Positions 30,601 through 38,445 of a DNA stretch of 64,000 nt are shown one piece after another. A model generated the notes under the pieces. The model was not told the origin of the DNA and did not search any database. It saw nothing but the letters and a program-made list of their open reading frames with translations. Source of the stretch: Arthrobacter ulcerisalmonis (lineage in GTDB: Bacteria > Actinomycetota > Actinomycetes > Actinomycetales > Micrococcaceae); NCBI RefSeq assembly GCF_900609065.1, contig NZ_UXAU01000035.1, positions 43,054 through 107,053 on the forward strand, read 5' to 3'. Every line of letters starts with the position of its first letter. The stretch's first letter is position 1. Made by a program: the position numbers and the translations under genes.

Positions 30601-30821
30601 CCGTCAAGCACGCGGGACGGATAGTTCAAGCGCCCCACTGCGTTCTTGGACTTGGACACCACCCAGACGCCGCCGTCATTGAGCTCGACCTCGGCGGTCT
30701 TGAACCCCGGGTAGATAATGGCGCCGGTTACCAGCACGGCTGTGGCGGCGGCAAGTGCCGTGCCCGCAACGGCTTTCTTGTGGCGGCGTTTTAGGCCGAG
30801 CTTCGCCAGCAGAGATGTCAC
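24696..30821 (-). CDS. Giant Ig-like/fibronectin type III surface protein (copy 1)
   Basis: Protein of 2041 aa, inside-out anchored. A basic cytosolic N-tail (LKRRHKK) is followed by a single transmembrane helix at about 17-36 and no signal-peptidase site is obvious, so a type II topology is likely. Residues about 45-365 are beta-rich and propeller-like. About 11 Ig-like/VCBS-type repeats follow (about 400-1500), many with DNDSDPDGD-type acidic loops that could bind Ca2+. Then come several FnIII-like domains (about 1500-1940) and a unique C-terminal tip of about 95 residues with four Cys and many Trp/Tyr. GTG at 30821 has GAAGGA 8 bases upstream. It is a paralogue of the gene just upstream; resemblance to the FN3 protein of bifidobacterial PFNA clusters suggests surface sensing or adhesion. 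Confidence 0.85.
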   Translation of the reverse strand: MTSLLAKLGLKRRHKKAVAGTALAAATAVLVTGAIIYPGFKTAEVELNDGGVWVVSKSKNAVGRLNYPSRVLDGAVTPASSTFDILQHSGDVFVDDEAGSTLNQVSPANMRLGGDKQLPGAADVSFGAQVISVTDAASGKVWAASPSTVNGFDEESVEPVLVGSEGTVSAVGTDDRIYSADPATGVVTVTSVDANGAVVSTDSSTWNDLKDAGDLQLTVVGDQPVVLDAAAGNLFLPGGKRLQLADAGNAKLQQSGPASDFVAISTPKALLKQPLGGGTAKTVTFDGEGVPAAPVQLGGCVHAAWSGANKYVRDCVNDVDDKNVAVPKASASPSYVFRVNRDLVVLNDVNSGNVWLVNQNMQLVNNWDDVVPPKNESDEQDEESADNNTINVLPDRTKPNRPPETKPDAVGVRPGRTTILSVLDNDSDPDGDVLTAAVQGNPPKAGTLESIYGGTAFQISVPGDAKPGTETFSYSASDGRGLSATGQVTLTVVAPDQNKPPQFKRGDNTTTMLVEQGKTVSQNILTDWVDPDGDDLVLLDAKADNDQDQVKVRRDGLLTFQDSGATAGKKNVEVTIWDGRDTVQGKVVINVQPPGALAPVVNADHVTAVVGQDLVISPLKNDVDPNGGALRLAQVEANGPADVGPVTDGGTFTFRSSTPGPVYLTYIASNGPQSSQGLIRVDVESGNDAGDPVAVHDVALMPTGGSVLLDPLANDSDPSGGVLVLQSVKLPDNATISVSVIDHSVLRITDILGTKDPILFEYTMSNGKKSATGSVSVVPVPAPAVVEAPQPKPDEVNVRVNDVVTIPVLDNDTHPQGQELSVDPVLPQGVDPADGKSFVSENTVRFLAGAQPKTVRAIYNAVDPQGQKSAAAITIHILPLEGAQNSRPQPQNLTARVVAGGTVRIPVPLDGIDPDGDSVQLTGIDSSPALGTATVGSNFIDFTAAGDGAGTDAFRYKVVDRQGAVNTGTVTVGIAPRSDINQNPTPVDDEVRVRPGRQIAVDATKNDTDPDGDTIRIRTDGLEADPALQASVSKTSGRVLLTAPQEEGTVNVRYTVSDDRDASAQATIRVIVDREVPLKAPIARDDRVTSAQTMGKTAVDVPVLKNDEDPDGVGENLVVTTDNPAARPGTEGNVVVDLTEGPQLIPYTVEDVDGQRSTAIIWVPGIGQQVPTLAKDDVIEVVAGQSITVDLAEWVKVREGRSPRLTQADKIKLIGADGSNPITGDGTGLKYTAGTDYVGPGSLTFEVTDGSGPDDPAGLKATLSIRTKVLPDPNKNNPPELLGSNVEVPMGDSTSIDLGKLTSDPDGDDVENMKYELLDGVPAGFNVSVDGKSLKVSAADSSRAGTAGAVQVKAKDPRGLEATATFQLSVTASNRPKPVANDDVEPNAAAGKPVTINVLANDVNPFPETALKIIAAGAETGNGNVEVNGDSVTVTPAPGFTGTMVVTYTVEDKTQDASRHATARVRLTVKDAPAAPTTPQAQSVGDRTALLNWTAPADRGSPITKYTVYGEGGFQQDCPANTCTLNGLINNTKYHFQVTATNEFGDSDRSPASAEVRPDVKPDTPLAPGLKFGDKELAVYWVAPAGKGSPVKSYDLEISPAPAGQNAQIQNLTAVSYVWKGLTNGVSYKVRVLARNDAKEPSEWSPYSAAEVPAGVPATPAAPTAAQAAPLGPQSQLKVSWTAPNNNGDDVKAYTLTTLRGGAAVATQQVAGTSQNVTVDNSEANYTFTVAATNKAGISATSAQSAAIRAVGKPGIVGAPTATLVDTGGAGGKIDIRFTPLSDAQRNGSTAQEITYRYSLTSGGSSGAINAGGGTVAAANGTPTSVVVWAVSSRSSTAGDASAPSNQVNPYGLAFAPNVNGSKSSGVGDKTVSWTWNQPDGNGRAVTGYQYSLDGGGWQDTDQRSFSKTVGFSETLTLRVRAISGGQPGRIGSDTSRSGAEPPPPVPDSWGITASPVRSCTEPRKGTDSFRDGNPSSCVGEGKWLDANVGSKSDRYQVWYKTSNNPSGIWYHLTSGPAAGNWLRCDTSNLGCNPPNGMPNR

Positions 30822-30885
30822 AGAGGTGTTCCTTCGTTCGGGCAGCCGGCCCAGATGTGGCACGTCCGAAGCCCCCCAGCGGGGC

Positions 30886-30947
30886 CCGCGTTCGGGGCAA
30901 GCCTACCCAACGCGGAGGCACCCTGCGATGGGCAGGGCTCCCCTGCC
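30886..30947 (-). promoter_or_regulatory. Structured leader before giant copy 1, possible attenuator
   Basis: The 181-base gap between the two giant genes carries three stems. GGCAGGG (30931-30937) pairs perfectly with CCCTGCC (30941-30947) over a 3-base loop. Its left arm overlaps GCAGGG (30932-30937), which alternatively pairs with CCCTGC (30921-30926). CCGCGTT (30886-30892) pairs with AACGCGG (30909-30915). The mutually exclusive pairing would allow control of transcription or translation, or simply separate the expression of the two paralogues. No known riboswitch class recognised. Confidence 0.35.
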
Positions 30948-31002
30948 AGCCGGCTCCTCAGCGGAAGTGCGCTTTGACCTGCGACGACGTTCGTAAGGTG
31001 GC

Positions 31003-34000
31003 TTAGCATCGGGGTGCACCCAGCCCGGCTGGATCGGCCAGTGTGGTGTGGCTGGCAATGACGTAACGTCCCACGTTGCGGGCCGAGCCGGCTTCCACGC
31101 GCCACCAGCGGACAACACCGCTGTTGGACCAGTTGTCGTCCTGGTCGATGTAGCACTTCACGACGATCCGGTCCTGAGTGTCCTTGTAGAACCACGGCGG
31201 GTTATTACCCGTAACACGGTCGCAGTCTGTATACGGGTAGGGCCGGTAGTTCGATCCACCCAGGGTGTACGTACAGGTCCGTTGGAACTTAGGATCGTAC
31301 GTCCTGATGGCCGTCACCCACTCCCCCTGTTGGCCCGACGTAGCAGAAGCAGACACCACTGCGCTACCCGTGCCCAGCGAGTTGAGCGTCTGGACGTCAA
31401 AGGTGCGGGTCTGCTGCCAGCCGCCAGTGTTGACCGTGCGGCTGCCGGAGGCCGCCACGTTCTCCCACGCGCCACCGTTGATGCGGATCCTGGTGCTGGC
31501 CACATCGAAGGCAGAGCTTGACGGTGACGACCAGGAGAAGCTGACACTCTGATCGTTGACGGCACCGTTGGTTCCGCTGGCGGATGGGGTCCCCGGCGAG
31601 CCGTAGGGGGTGGCTGTTGCTGGGGTGCTGGCATCGGAGCTAGGCGCCACGCTGGAGACCGCCGTAATGGTCACGCTGGCGGCCTGCCCGTTGGTGAAAC
31701 CGCCGATCGTGGCACCGCTGACGATGGGTCCGGACAGGTTGCCCGCCCGGTACTGGTAGCTGACCTCGCCGGCCGACGAACCGTTACGTTGGGCTGCCGT
31801 GAGGTTGTTGAACGTGATGGTCAGTTGCCGGCCAGCAGCGTTGGTATTGGCCGGCACGGCGCTGACGCCGGTCACTGTTCCGAGTTTTCCAGTGGCACGG
31901 CGGGGTGCGGAGGGGTTGCTGACCGCTCCCTTACCGGCCTTGTTGTCGGCCTGAACGGTGACCGTGTACGCGGTCTCGGAGTTGTTGGCCACGAACACCG
32001 CGGAACGGACAGTTCCTGCCACTGTCTGGGTCTGCGGTGTGCCGCCACCGCCGCTCATGGTGACGTAGTAGTTCTTGATGGGATCGCCGTTGGTGTTTGG
32101 CTGCTCCCAGGTCACCTGCAGCTGATTGGTGCTCCCCACAGGTCCCGCCACCGAGGTCTGTGGTGCAGCCGGCGCTGCCGGCACACCTGCCGGGTTGTCC
32201 TCGGCCGAGTAGGCGCCCCACTCGGAAGCGCCGAGCTCGTTGACGGCCTGGGCGCGGACCTTGTATTTCACGCCATTGGTCAGTCCTGGCCAGGTGTAGT
32301 TCAGGCCGGCCACCTCGGATTTGAGGCCCACGCCGGACGCGGGTGGCGGCGAGATCTCCAGGTTGTAGAACTTGACGGCCGAACCCTCGGTTTTGGCTGC
32401 CGGCCAGGTGATGGCCATGTCCTTGTCGCCGGCCTTGACGGTGGGGGCCTCAGGCGGCGATGGCTTCTCGTCCGGCCTGATCTCGTTGGAGGCGGCAGAT
32501 GCGGGTGACTCGCCTACCTCGTTGGTTGCTTTGACGGTGAACGTGTATTTCACGTCGTTGGTGAGTCCGCTGAGGGTGCACGTGGTGGTGGCGCACTCCT
32601 GGCTGAAGCCGTTGTTGGCCGTCACGGTGTACTTGCTGATGGCTGCACCGTTATCCGACGGCGGCGCCCACTTCAGCACGGCAGTCCGGCTCCGGACGTC
32701 CGTGGCAGTCGGGGCCGAGGGCGCGTCGGGGGCGTCCCGGACGGTGATCCGGACCCGGCCGTCCGCCTGGCGCGAGAGCTCGTTGGTCTTGTCCGCAATG
32801 GTGTACCGGACCACCATGACGCCCTTGAAGCCGTCAGCGGGTGTCACGGTGATGGAGTCGCCGTCGGGCACCGGCTGGCCCTGTGCTGAACCGGTCTCCA
32901 CGACAGCGCCCGCAATGCGCAGCGGGGTGTCGCTGAAGGGGTTGAAGTCGTTGGCGAGGACGTTGACGGTTTCGCTCTTACCGGCGTTGGCCTTCTCCAC
33001 CACGTCGTCGTTGGCCACTGGCATGGGCCTGTTGGAAGCCACGCGCCGGACCTGGACCGCGGCGGACACGGGATCCGAGCGGCCGTCCGTGACGGACACC
33101 CTGATGGTGCCGGAGACGCCCACCCCCACCGAGTCGTCGGCTTTGACCACCAGGTTGCTGCCGTTGAGTTGGGCCTGGAACCCTGGCGGCAGTGCTGGAT
33201 CCACGGCGAACGTGAGGTTGCCCTGGTCACGTTCGTCCACGTCCTTGGCCAGTGGAGCCAAGTCAAGGGTTCCGGTTTCGGTGCTCGGCACGTCAAGCGA
33301 TGCGCCCTGGAAGGTGGGCGGGGTGTTGGCCTGGTCGGGGTCTGGGATGACGATCGTCTTGATGACCAGCGTCGATTTCAGCCCCTCGGCGTCGTCGGGT
33401 CCACTGCCGTCGGTGACCTCGAAGGTGATAGAGCCGGGGCCAGCATAGCCCTCCCGTGCGGCATAACGCAGGGCATCGCCGTCGCCCACCACTACACCTT
33501 CAGGTGAGCCACCCAGCACAGACACGGACTCCACCACGGTGATTCGGGGCTTCCTGCCGTCGCGGACGCGGACGTACTCGGCAAGGCTCAGCGTTACTTC
33601 CTTGCCGGCCATCACCTCCACCGGATCGGTGCGTGACAGGGTGGGGTGCTGGGCGCCCTGGCCTGGAATCCAGATCACGGCGGTGGCGCTCAGCCCGTCC
33701 ACGTCGGTCACGGTGTACGGCACCAGTTGGTCCTCGGGGGTGAGGTCCACCAGCACCGAGCCGGTGCTTGAGACCCGCGCGTTGGGGTTGCCGTCCGGCA
33801 GTGTGACGTCGAGTTCTGAAGCTACCCCGTCAGGATCGGAATCGTTTTTCAGGACAGGGACATCAACGGCTGTCTTGCCCAGTGTCTCGGACAGCGTCAC
33901 CCGGTCATCCTTGGCGATGGGCCGCTTAAGTTCGGCGTCGGGGCTGACCCTGATCCGGATGACGGCGCTGGCCTGGGCCTTCTTGTCGTCCTGGATCCGG

Positions 34001-37000
34001 TAACCGATACTTTCGTTGCCAGCAGTGTCAGGAGCGGTGAACAGGACGTTGGCGCCGTCCACCACCTCCACCGCAAGTTCAGGCTTGGCTTCGAAACCGT
34101 CCACCAGGAGGGCAATTGGATCGCCGTCGGGGTCTGAATCGTTGGCGAGCGCCTCGACGGCCACGTTCCGGCCCGGCCGAACGTCTACGGCGTCATCAAC
34201 GGCAATGGGCTTCTGGTTGATGGCCTCCGGCGGGGCGATCCCCACAATCACGGTGCCGGTGTTTTCTGCGCCGATGCGGTCGCGGACCCGGTAGGTAAAG
34301 GTATCGGTGCCAGCACCATCGCCGGCGGCCGTGTATTCCAGGAACCCGTCGCCCAGGACGGCGGTGCCCATCCGGGCAGCCTTATCGATGCCGATCAGCT
34401 GCACGGAATCGCCGTCCGCATCGATGCCATCCAGCGGCACGGGGATCCGCACGGTCATTCCGGAGACCACCCGGCCGGTGAGGTTGCGCGGTTCGGGGCG
34501 GGTGTTGCGGTCATCATCGCGGGCCACGATCCGGATGCTCACCTGCTGGGAATCGACCTGACCGGAAGTGTTCTGCACCTTGTAGATGGCGTAGACGGTT
34601 TTGGGGGTAGGTCCGGCAATGAAGCGGAGCTGGTCGCCGGCCACGAAGGTCCGGCCGTCCGCCGCATCAGGCTGCTGCGCCAGATCCGGGATGAGGCTAA
34701 GCGTACCGCCGTTGGGGTCCACGTCGTTTGCCAAGACGGGAATGGTCACCACATCGCCCACGCGCACCGTGGCCTCATCCGGTTTGGCCTGCGGTGCCTG
34801 CAGCTTGGTGGGCGCGGGCACCACCAAGACTGCGATTTCTCCGGTGGCCGAAGCCTTGCCGTTGGAAATTGTGTATTTGAGGGTGAGCTGACCCTCTGCC
34901 CTGAGATCCGTAATGCGTACCACTGAATGGTCCAGGACGGAAACGCTCACCGGCAGGGAACTATTTGCAGTGACCGACTGGACCACCAAGACCCCGCCGG
35001 AGGGATCCGAATCGTTGCCCAACACGTCCACCAGAACGTTCCCGCCCGTGGGGAGCAGGGCAATGTCGCGGACCGCCACCGGGGTCCCCTCCGCGGTTCC
35101 GGGCACGACGTCGACCCGCACCAGTTGCTGGGCGCTGGCCGGCCCGTTGGTCACCAGGTACTCCACATAGTGGGAGCCCAGGGTCTCGGAGGTGAAGGCG
35201 AACGTTTGCTGGTCAGTTCCAATAGACACCCTGCACTGCTCGTCCGGCGTGACCTGGGCCAACCGCAGGGTGCCGCCCTGCGGATCGATATCGTTGCTGA
35301 GCGGGGTGATCACCGTTTCGGTTCCGGCCACGGCAATGACATGGTCAGCGTTCGCGATCGGTGGCAGCGCGCCGGGGGCGCGGACATCAACGGTGATCCT
35401 GCCCTCGGTGGTTGCTTGGCCGTCGGAAATCATCACGGTGAGGACCTTGCGGCCGGGGACGGTGCCCGAGTCCTGGAAGGTGAGTTGGCCGTCGGGCTGG
35501 ATGCGGACCTGGTCCAGGGGATCCGGACTGGAGACCGAGACCGCGAAGAGGTCATCGCCGTCGGGATCGGACCAGTTCGGCAGGATGTTCTGGGCCACCG
35601 ATTTACCCTGCTGGACCACCAGGGTGGTGTCCCGGTTGGGTTTCTGCGCGGGCGGCGCGTTCTCGGTCAGCGGCACGATCCGGAGCGCGACGCTGGCCGA
35701 AGCGGACAGGCCGCGCCCGTCATCCACCGTGTACTGGAAGGTTTCGTTGCCGGACTTGCCCTCCGGAACGGCGATCTGGAAGCCCGTCTCACCGTAGATG
35801 GTGGAGAGGGCCCCGGTGGTGAGGTTGCCCGGCGCGCGGACGGTGAGGATGTCGCCGTCGGGATCGGTGTCATTGTCCAAAACCGGAAGGATGGTGGTTT
35901 TGCCCGCCCGGATGCCAAATGCATCGGGTTGGGCCACCGGCGGGCTGTTCGGTTTGGTGCGGTCCGGCAGGACGGTCTGCTGCACCTCGTCAGCGGAGTC
36001 CTTGTCGGCGTCGTCAGAGGTTTCCTTGGGCGGGATGACGTCGTCCCAGTTGTTGACCAGCTGCATGTTCTGGTTCACCAGCCACACGTTGCCGGAGTTC
36101 ACATCGTTGAGGACCACCACGTCCCGGTTCACCCGGAAAACGTACGACGGCGATGCGCTCGCCTTGGGCACTGCCACGTTCTTGTCGTCCGCGTCGTTGA
36201 CGCAGTCGCGGACGTACTTGTTCACGCCGGACCAGGCAGCGTGCACGCACCCCGCCAGTTGGACAGGAGCTGCGGGGACGCCCTCACCGCCAAAAGTGAC
36301 CGTCTTGGCGGTATCCCCATTCAGCGGCTGCTTGAGCAACGCTTTCGGGGTTGCGAACGCCACGAAGTCGCTGGCGGGGCCGCTTTGCTGCAGCTTCGCA
36401 TCGCGCGCATCCGCCAATTGCAGTCGCTTACCGCCGGACAGGAACAGGTTGCCGGCCGCAGCATCCATGACCACAGGTTTGTCCCCCACTACCGTGACCT
36501 GGAGTTCCCCGGCACCCTTCAACTCGGGCCATGACTCGGTTTCCTGGGACACCACTGCGCCCTCGGCATCAACAGCCGTCGCGGTCACCACCCCGGCCAC
36601 CGGGTCAACGGAGTACACCCGATCATCAGCACCCACTGCGGAGACCGTGCCAGCGCCACTCACCAGGACGGGTTCGGAAGACTCCTCGTCGAAGCCGCTG
36701 ACGGTGGACGGCGAAACCGCCCAGACCCTCCCGGAGGACGCATCCGTGACGGATAACACGGCCGAACCGAAACTCACCGTGGCCGCGCCGGGCAGCTGCT
36801 TTTCGCCGCCAAGGCGCATGTTGGCTGGTGATACCTGGTTCAGCGTTGAACCCGAGACATCGTCGACGAAGACCTCTCCGGCATCCTGCAGCACCTCGAA
36901 TGTGGACGAGGCAGGAGTCACGGCACCATCCAGCACCCGCGACGGGTAATTGAGCCGGCCCACGGCATTTTTCGCCTTGGACACGACCCACACGCCACCG

Positions 37001-37173
37001 TCGTTGAGCTCAACCTCCGCGGTCTTGAACCCGGGATAAACCACAGCGCCCACCACCAACGCCACCAGGGCGAGGCTGAACACTGAACCCCGCAGGGCAG
37101 CCGAACGGCGGAAACGGCCAAAGGCAGCGGCGACGGTGGTGCGATCTGCGCGCGGTTGATCGCTACGACTCAT
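31003..37173 (-). CDS. Giant Ig-like/fibronectin type III surface protein (copy 2, upstream)
   Basis: Paralogue of the next gene downstream, 2056 aa, probably the first gene of the large cluster. Layout: cytosolic N-tail, one transmembrane helix at about 29-46 (FSLALVALVVGAVVYPGF), propeller-like domain to about 380, 11 Ig-like/VCBS repeats (for example VLDNDTDPDGD, VLANDVDPNGG, VLKNDSDPDGV), FnIII-like domains and a C-terminal tip. The first 370 residues after the helix are almost identical to copy 1 by eye, and the repeats match one to one, but the last 100 residues are unrelated: they carry four Cys in RTCTY, YTDCDR, VVKCYID and the final PRC. ATG 37173 follows GGGGGA 8 bases away; an in-frame TTG lies 30 bases upstream. 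Likely an extended surface fibre with a changeable tip. Confidence 0.85.
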   Translation of the reverse strand: MSRSDQPRADRTTVAAAFGRFRRSAALRGSVFSLALVALVVGAVVYPGFKTAEVELNDGGVWVVSKAKNAVGRLNYPSRVLDGAVTPASSTFEVLQDAGEVFVDDVSGSTLNQVSPANMRLGGEKQLPGAATVSFGSAVLSVTDASSGRVWAVSPSTVSGFDEESSEPVLVSGAGTVSAVGADDRVYSVDPVAGVVTATAVDAEGAVVSQETESWPELKGAGELQVTVVGDKPVVMDAAAGNLFLSGGKRLQLADARDAKLQQSGPASDFVAFATPKALLKQPLNGDTAKTVTFGGEGVPAAPVQLAGCVHAAWSGVNKYVRDCVNDADDKNVAVPKASASPSYVFRVNRDVVVLNDVNSGNVWLVNQNMQLVNNWDDVIPPKETSDDADKDSADEVQQTVLPDRTKPNSPPVAQPDAFGIRAGKTTILPVLDNDTDPDGDILTVRAPGNLTTGALSTIYGETGFQIAVPEGKSGNETFQYTVDDGRGLSASASVALRIVPLTENAPPAQKPNRDTTLVVQQGKSVAQNILPNWSDPDGDDLFAVSVSSPDPLDQVRIQPDGQLTFQDSGTVPGRKVLTVMISDGQATTEGRITVDVRAPGALPPIANADHVIAVAGTETVITPLSNDIDPQGGTLRLAQVTPDEQCRVSIGTDQQTFAFTSETLGSHYVEYLVTNGPASAQQLVRVDVVPGTAEGTPVAVRDIALLPTGGNVLVDVLGNDSDPSGGVLVVQSVTANSSLPVSVSVLDHSVVRITDLRAEGQLTLKYTISNGKASATGEIAVLVVPAPTKLQAPQAKPDEATVRVGDVVTIPVLANDVDPNGGTLSLIPDLAQQPDAADGRTFVAGDQLRFIAGPTPKTVYAIYKVQNTSGQVDSQQVSIRIVARDDDRNTRPEPRNLTGRVVSGMTVRIPVPLDGIDADGDSVQLIGIDKAARMGTAVLGDGFLEYTAAGDGAGTDTFTYRVRDRIGAENTGTVIVGIAPPEAINQKPIAVDDAVDVRPGRNVAVEALANDSDPDGDPIALLVDGFEAKPELAVEVVDGANVLFTAPDTAGNESIGYRIQDDKKAQASAVIRIRVSPDAELKRPIAKDDRVTLSETLGKTAVDVPVLKNDSDPDGVASELDVTLPDGNPNARVSSTGSVLVDLTPEDQLVPYTVTDVDGLSATAVIWIPGQGAQHPTLSRTDPVEVMAGKEVTLSLAEYVRVRDGRKPRITVVESVSVLGGSPEGVVVGDGDALRYAAREGYAGPGSITFEVTDGSGPDDAEGLKSTLVIKTIVIPDPDQANTPPTFQGASLDVPSTETGTLDLAPLAKDVDERDQGNLTFAVDPALPPGFQAQLNGSNLVVKADDSVGVGVSGTIRVSVTDGRSDPVSAAVQVRRVASNRPMPVANDDVVEKANAGKSETVNVLANDFNPFSDTPLRIAGAVVETGSAQGQPVPDGDSITVTPADGFKGVMVVRYTIADKTNELSRQADGRVRITVRDAPDAPSAPTATDVRSRTAVLKWAPPSDNGAAISKYTVTANNGFSQECATTTCTLSGLTNDVKYTFTVKATNEVGESPASAASNEIRPDEKPSPPEAPTVKAGDKDMAITWPAAKTEGSAVKFYNLEISPPPASGVGLKSEVAGLNYTWPGLTNGVKYKVRAQAVNELGASEWGAYSAEDNPAGVPAAPAAPQTSVAGPVGSTNQLQVTWEQPNTNGDPIKNYYVTMSGGGGTPQTQTVAGTVRSAVFVANNSETAYTVTVQADNKAGKGAVSNPSAPRRATGKLGTVTGVSAVPANTNAAGRQLTITFNNLTAAQRNGSSAGEVSYQYRAGNLSGPIVSGATIGGFTNGQAASVTITAVSSVAPSSDASTPATATPYGSPGTPSASGTNGAVNDQSVSFSWSSPSSSAFDVASTRIRINGGAWENVAASGSRTVNTGGWQQTRTFDVQTLNSLGTGSAVVSASATSGQQGEWVTAIRTYDPKFQRTCTYTLGGSNYRPYPYTDCDRVTGNNPPWFYKDTQDRIVVKCYIDQDDNWSNSGVVRWWRVEAGSARNVGRYVIASHTTLADPAGLGAPRC

Positions 37174-37272
37174 TGGTTGGTTCCCCCAGAGATGCTCCGA
37201 CAACTGCCGGTTTCAGGCGGACTGGTGCCCGGGCACAACAAATGTACCGCCTTAACCTAACAAATGGATAAA

Positions 37273-37287
37273 CTGCCCGCCGGGCAG
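37273..37287 (-). terminator. Hairpin after the adenylate cyclase gene
   Basis: CTGCCC pairs with GGGCAG over a 3-base loop, 3 bases after the cyclase TGA on the minus strand and followed by TTTATCC. It is a short but GC-only stem with a partial T-tract, a plausible intrinsic terminator separating the birA operon from the giant-protein cluster, whose promoter must lie in the next 100 bases. Confidence 0.5.
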
Positions 37288-37290
37288 GAC

Positions 37291-38445
37291 TCAGTCCAGG
37301 ACCAGTCCCTTGCCGCGGCCACGTGCCAGCAGGAAGGGCAGGATCTCACCGAACCCGCGCACGTTTTCGATGGGCTGCGGTGCCAGCACAAACCGCTCAT
37401 CGTTTTCCAGGGCTGCTGCCGTCATGGAATCCACCAGCACGGTCCCCGGTTCGGCCAGGGAGGTGAGCCGTGCAGCCAGGTTGACTGTGGGGCCGTAGAT
37501 GTCACCAAGGCGGGACAGGATCCGCCCCCAGACCATGGCCACGCGCGCTTCCGGCAGGATCTCATCCTCGGTCAGCGCCTGGGCCAGCGCCAACGAGATC
37601 TCGGCGCCGGCTGCCGGAGTTTCGGCGATATAAAGGACTTCGTCGCCAACGGTCTTGACCAGCCGGCCACCACCCACGGAGATGATTTCGGCGCACTTGT
37701 TTTCGAACCGCTGCACCAACCGGGCCAGGGTTTTCTCGTTCATGCGCCGGGACAGGCTGGTGTAAGAGACCAGGTCGGCGAAGCCCACGGCCCGCGCCAG
37801 AGGCAACGGTGCGTCATCCTCGTCACCTTCGCGGCCCTCTTCGCTGGCTTGCAGGCCGGCCTCAGCCCGGACAGCCAGCCGCTGCACACCCGCGTTGAGT
37901 TGCCGGCGCCACGAATAGACCAAGACCTGTTCCAGCGCATCCACAATATCCGGGAGCTCGGTGACCATCTGCTTGCGGGCCACCGCATCCGTGAGGCCTT
38001 GCTCTTCCACCAGGTCTTCAACCAGGGCTTCAATCTGCCAGACCACCATGCGGTCCGTCATCTGCCCGATGGCGCGGGTCACGGAAATGGCTGCTTCTTC
38101 GGTGATCATGCCGGAGCGGACCATGTCCACGATCGCGGACAGGGCTTCCTGGTCGCGTTCGGTGAAGGCAACGTCATCGTCACCGAAGTTGGGGAACCCT
38201 AGCGCGCGCCAGAGTTTCCGGGCCGAGAGCAGGGACAGCCCGGCACCGGAGGCAATCTCCCGACGACGGAACTTACGCGGGCCGCCCAGCAGCCTGGTTT
38301 CAAGAGCCTTGACGGCGAGCCGCTCCGCTGAGAGGGAAGACGTGGGCGGCGTGGGGTCTACTGCGGGTGCCGGTTCTGGTGTCTGCTCGGCTTCGGCTGC
38401 TGGCACGACGGCGTCCGTGGGGTCTTGCAAGGCCTCATCGTTCAT
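37291..38445 (-). CDS. Class III adenylate/guanylate cyclase with N-terminal regulatory domain
   Basis: Soluble nucleotide cyclase of about 384 aa. The N-terminal part (about 45-190) resembles the autoinhibitory, pH-responsive module of mycobacterial Rv1264-type cyclases (SARKLWRALGFPNFGDDD, MTDRMVVWQIEAL). The catalytic domain (about 205-380) keeps the metal Asp in VGFADLVSYT, the substrate-selecting Lys and second metal Asp in LVKTVGDEVLY, the purine-selecting Asp in GDIYGPTVN, and the transition-state Asn/Arg in VNLAARL. It should therefore be active and make cAMP. ATG 38445 has AGAAGG 8 bases upstream; a GTG 9 bases earlier sits on top of that site and is less likely. It overlaps the PH-domain gene by 11 bases. 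Confidence 0.9.
   Translation of the reverse strand: MNDEALQDPTDAVVPAAEAEQTPEPAPAVDPTPPTSSLSAERLAVKALETRLLGGPRKFRRREIASGAGLSLLSARKLWRALGFPNFGDDDVAFTERDQEALSAIVDMVRSGMITEEAAISVTRAIGQMTDRMVVWQIEALVEDLVEEQGLTDAVARKQMVTELPDIVDALEQVLVYSWRRQLNAGVQRLAVRAEAGLQASEEGREGDEDDAPLPLARAVGFADLVSYTSLSRRMNEKTLARLVQRFENKCAEIISVGGGRLVKTVGDEVLYIAETPAAGAEISLALAQALTEDEILPEARVAMVWGRILSRLGDIYGPTVNLAARLTSLAEPGTVLVDSMTAAALENDERFVLAPQPIENVRGFGEILPFLLARGRGKGLVLD

Noticed and set aside
30840..30960. c-di-GMP or c-di-AMP riboswitch before giant copy 1
   Set aside because: GC-rich stems are present, but the conserved bases of those classes are not recognisable by eye.
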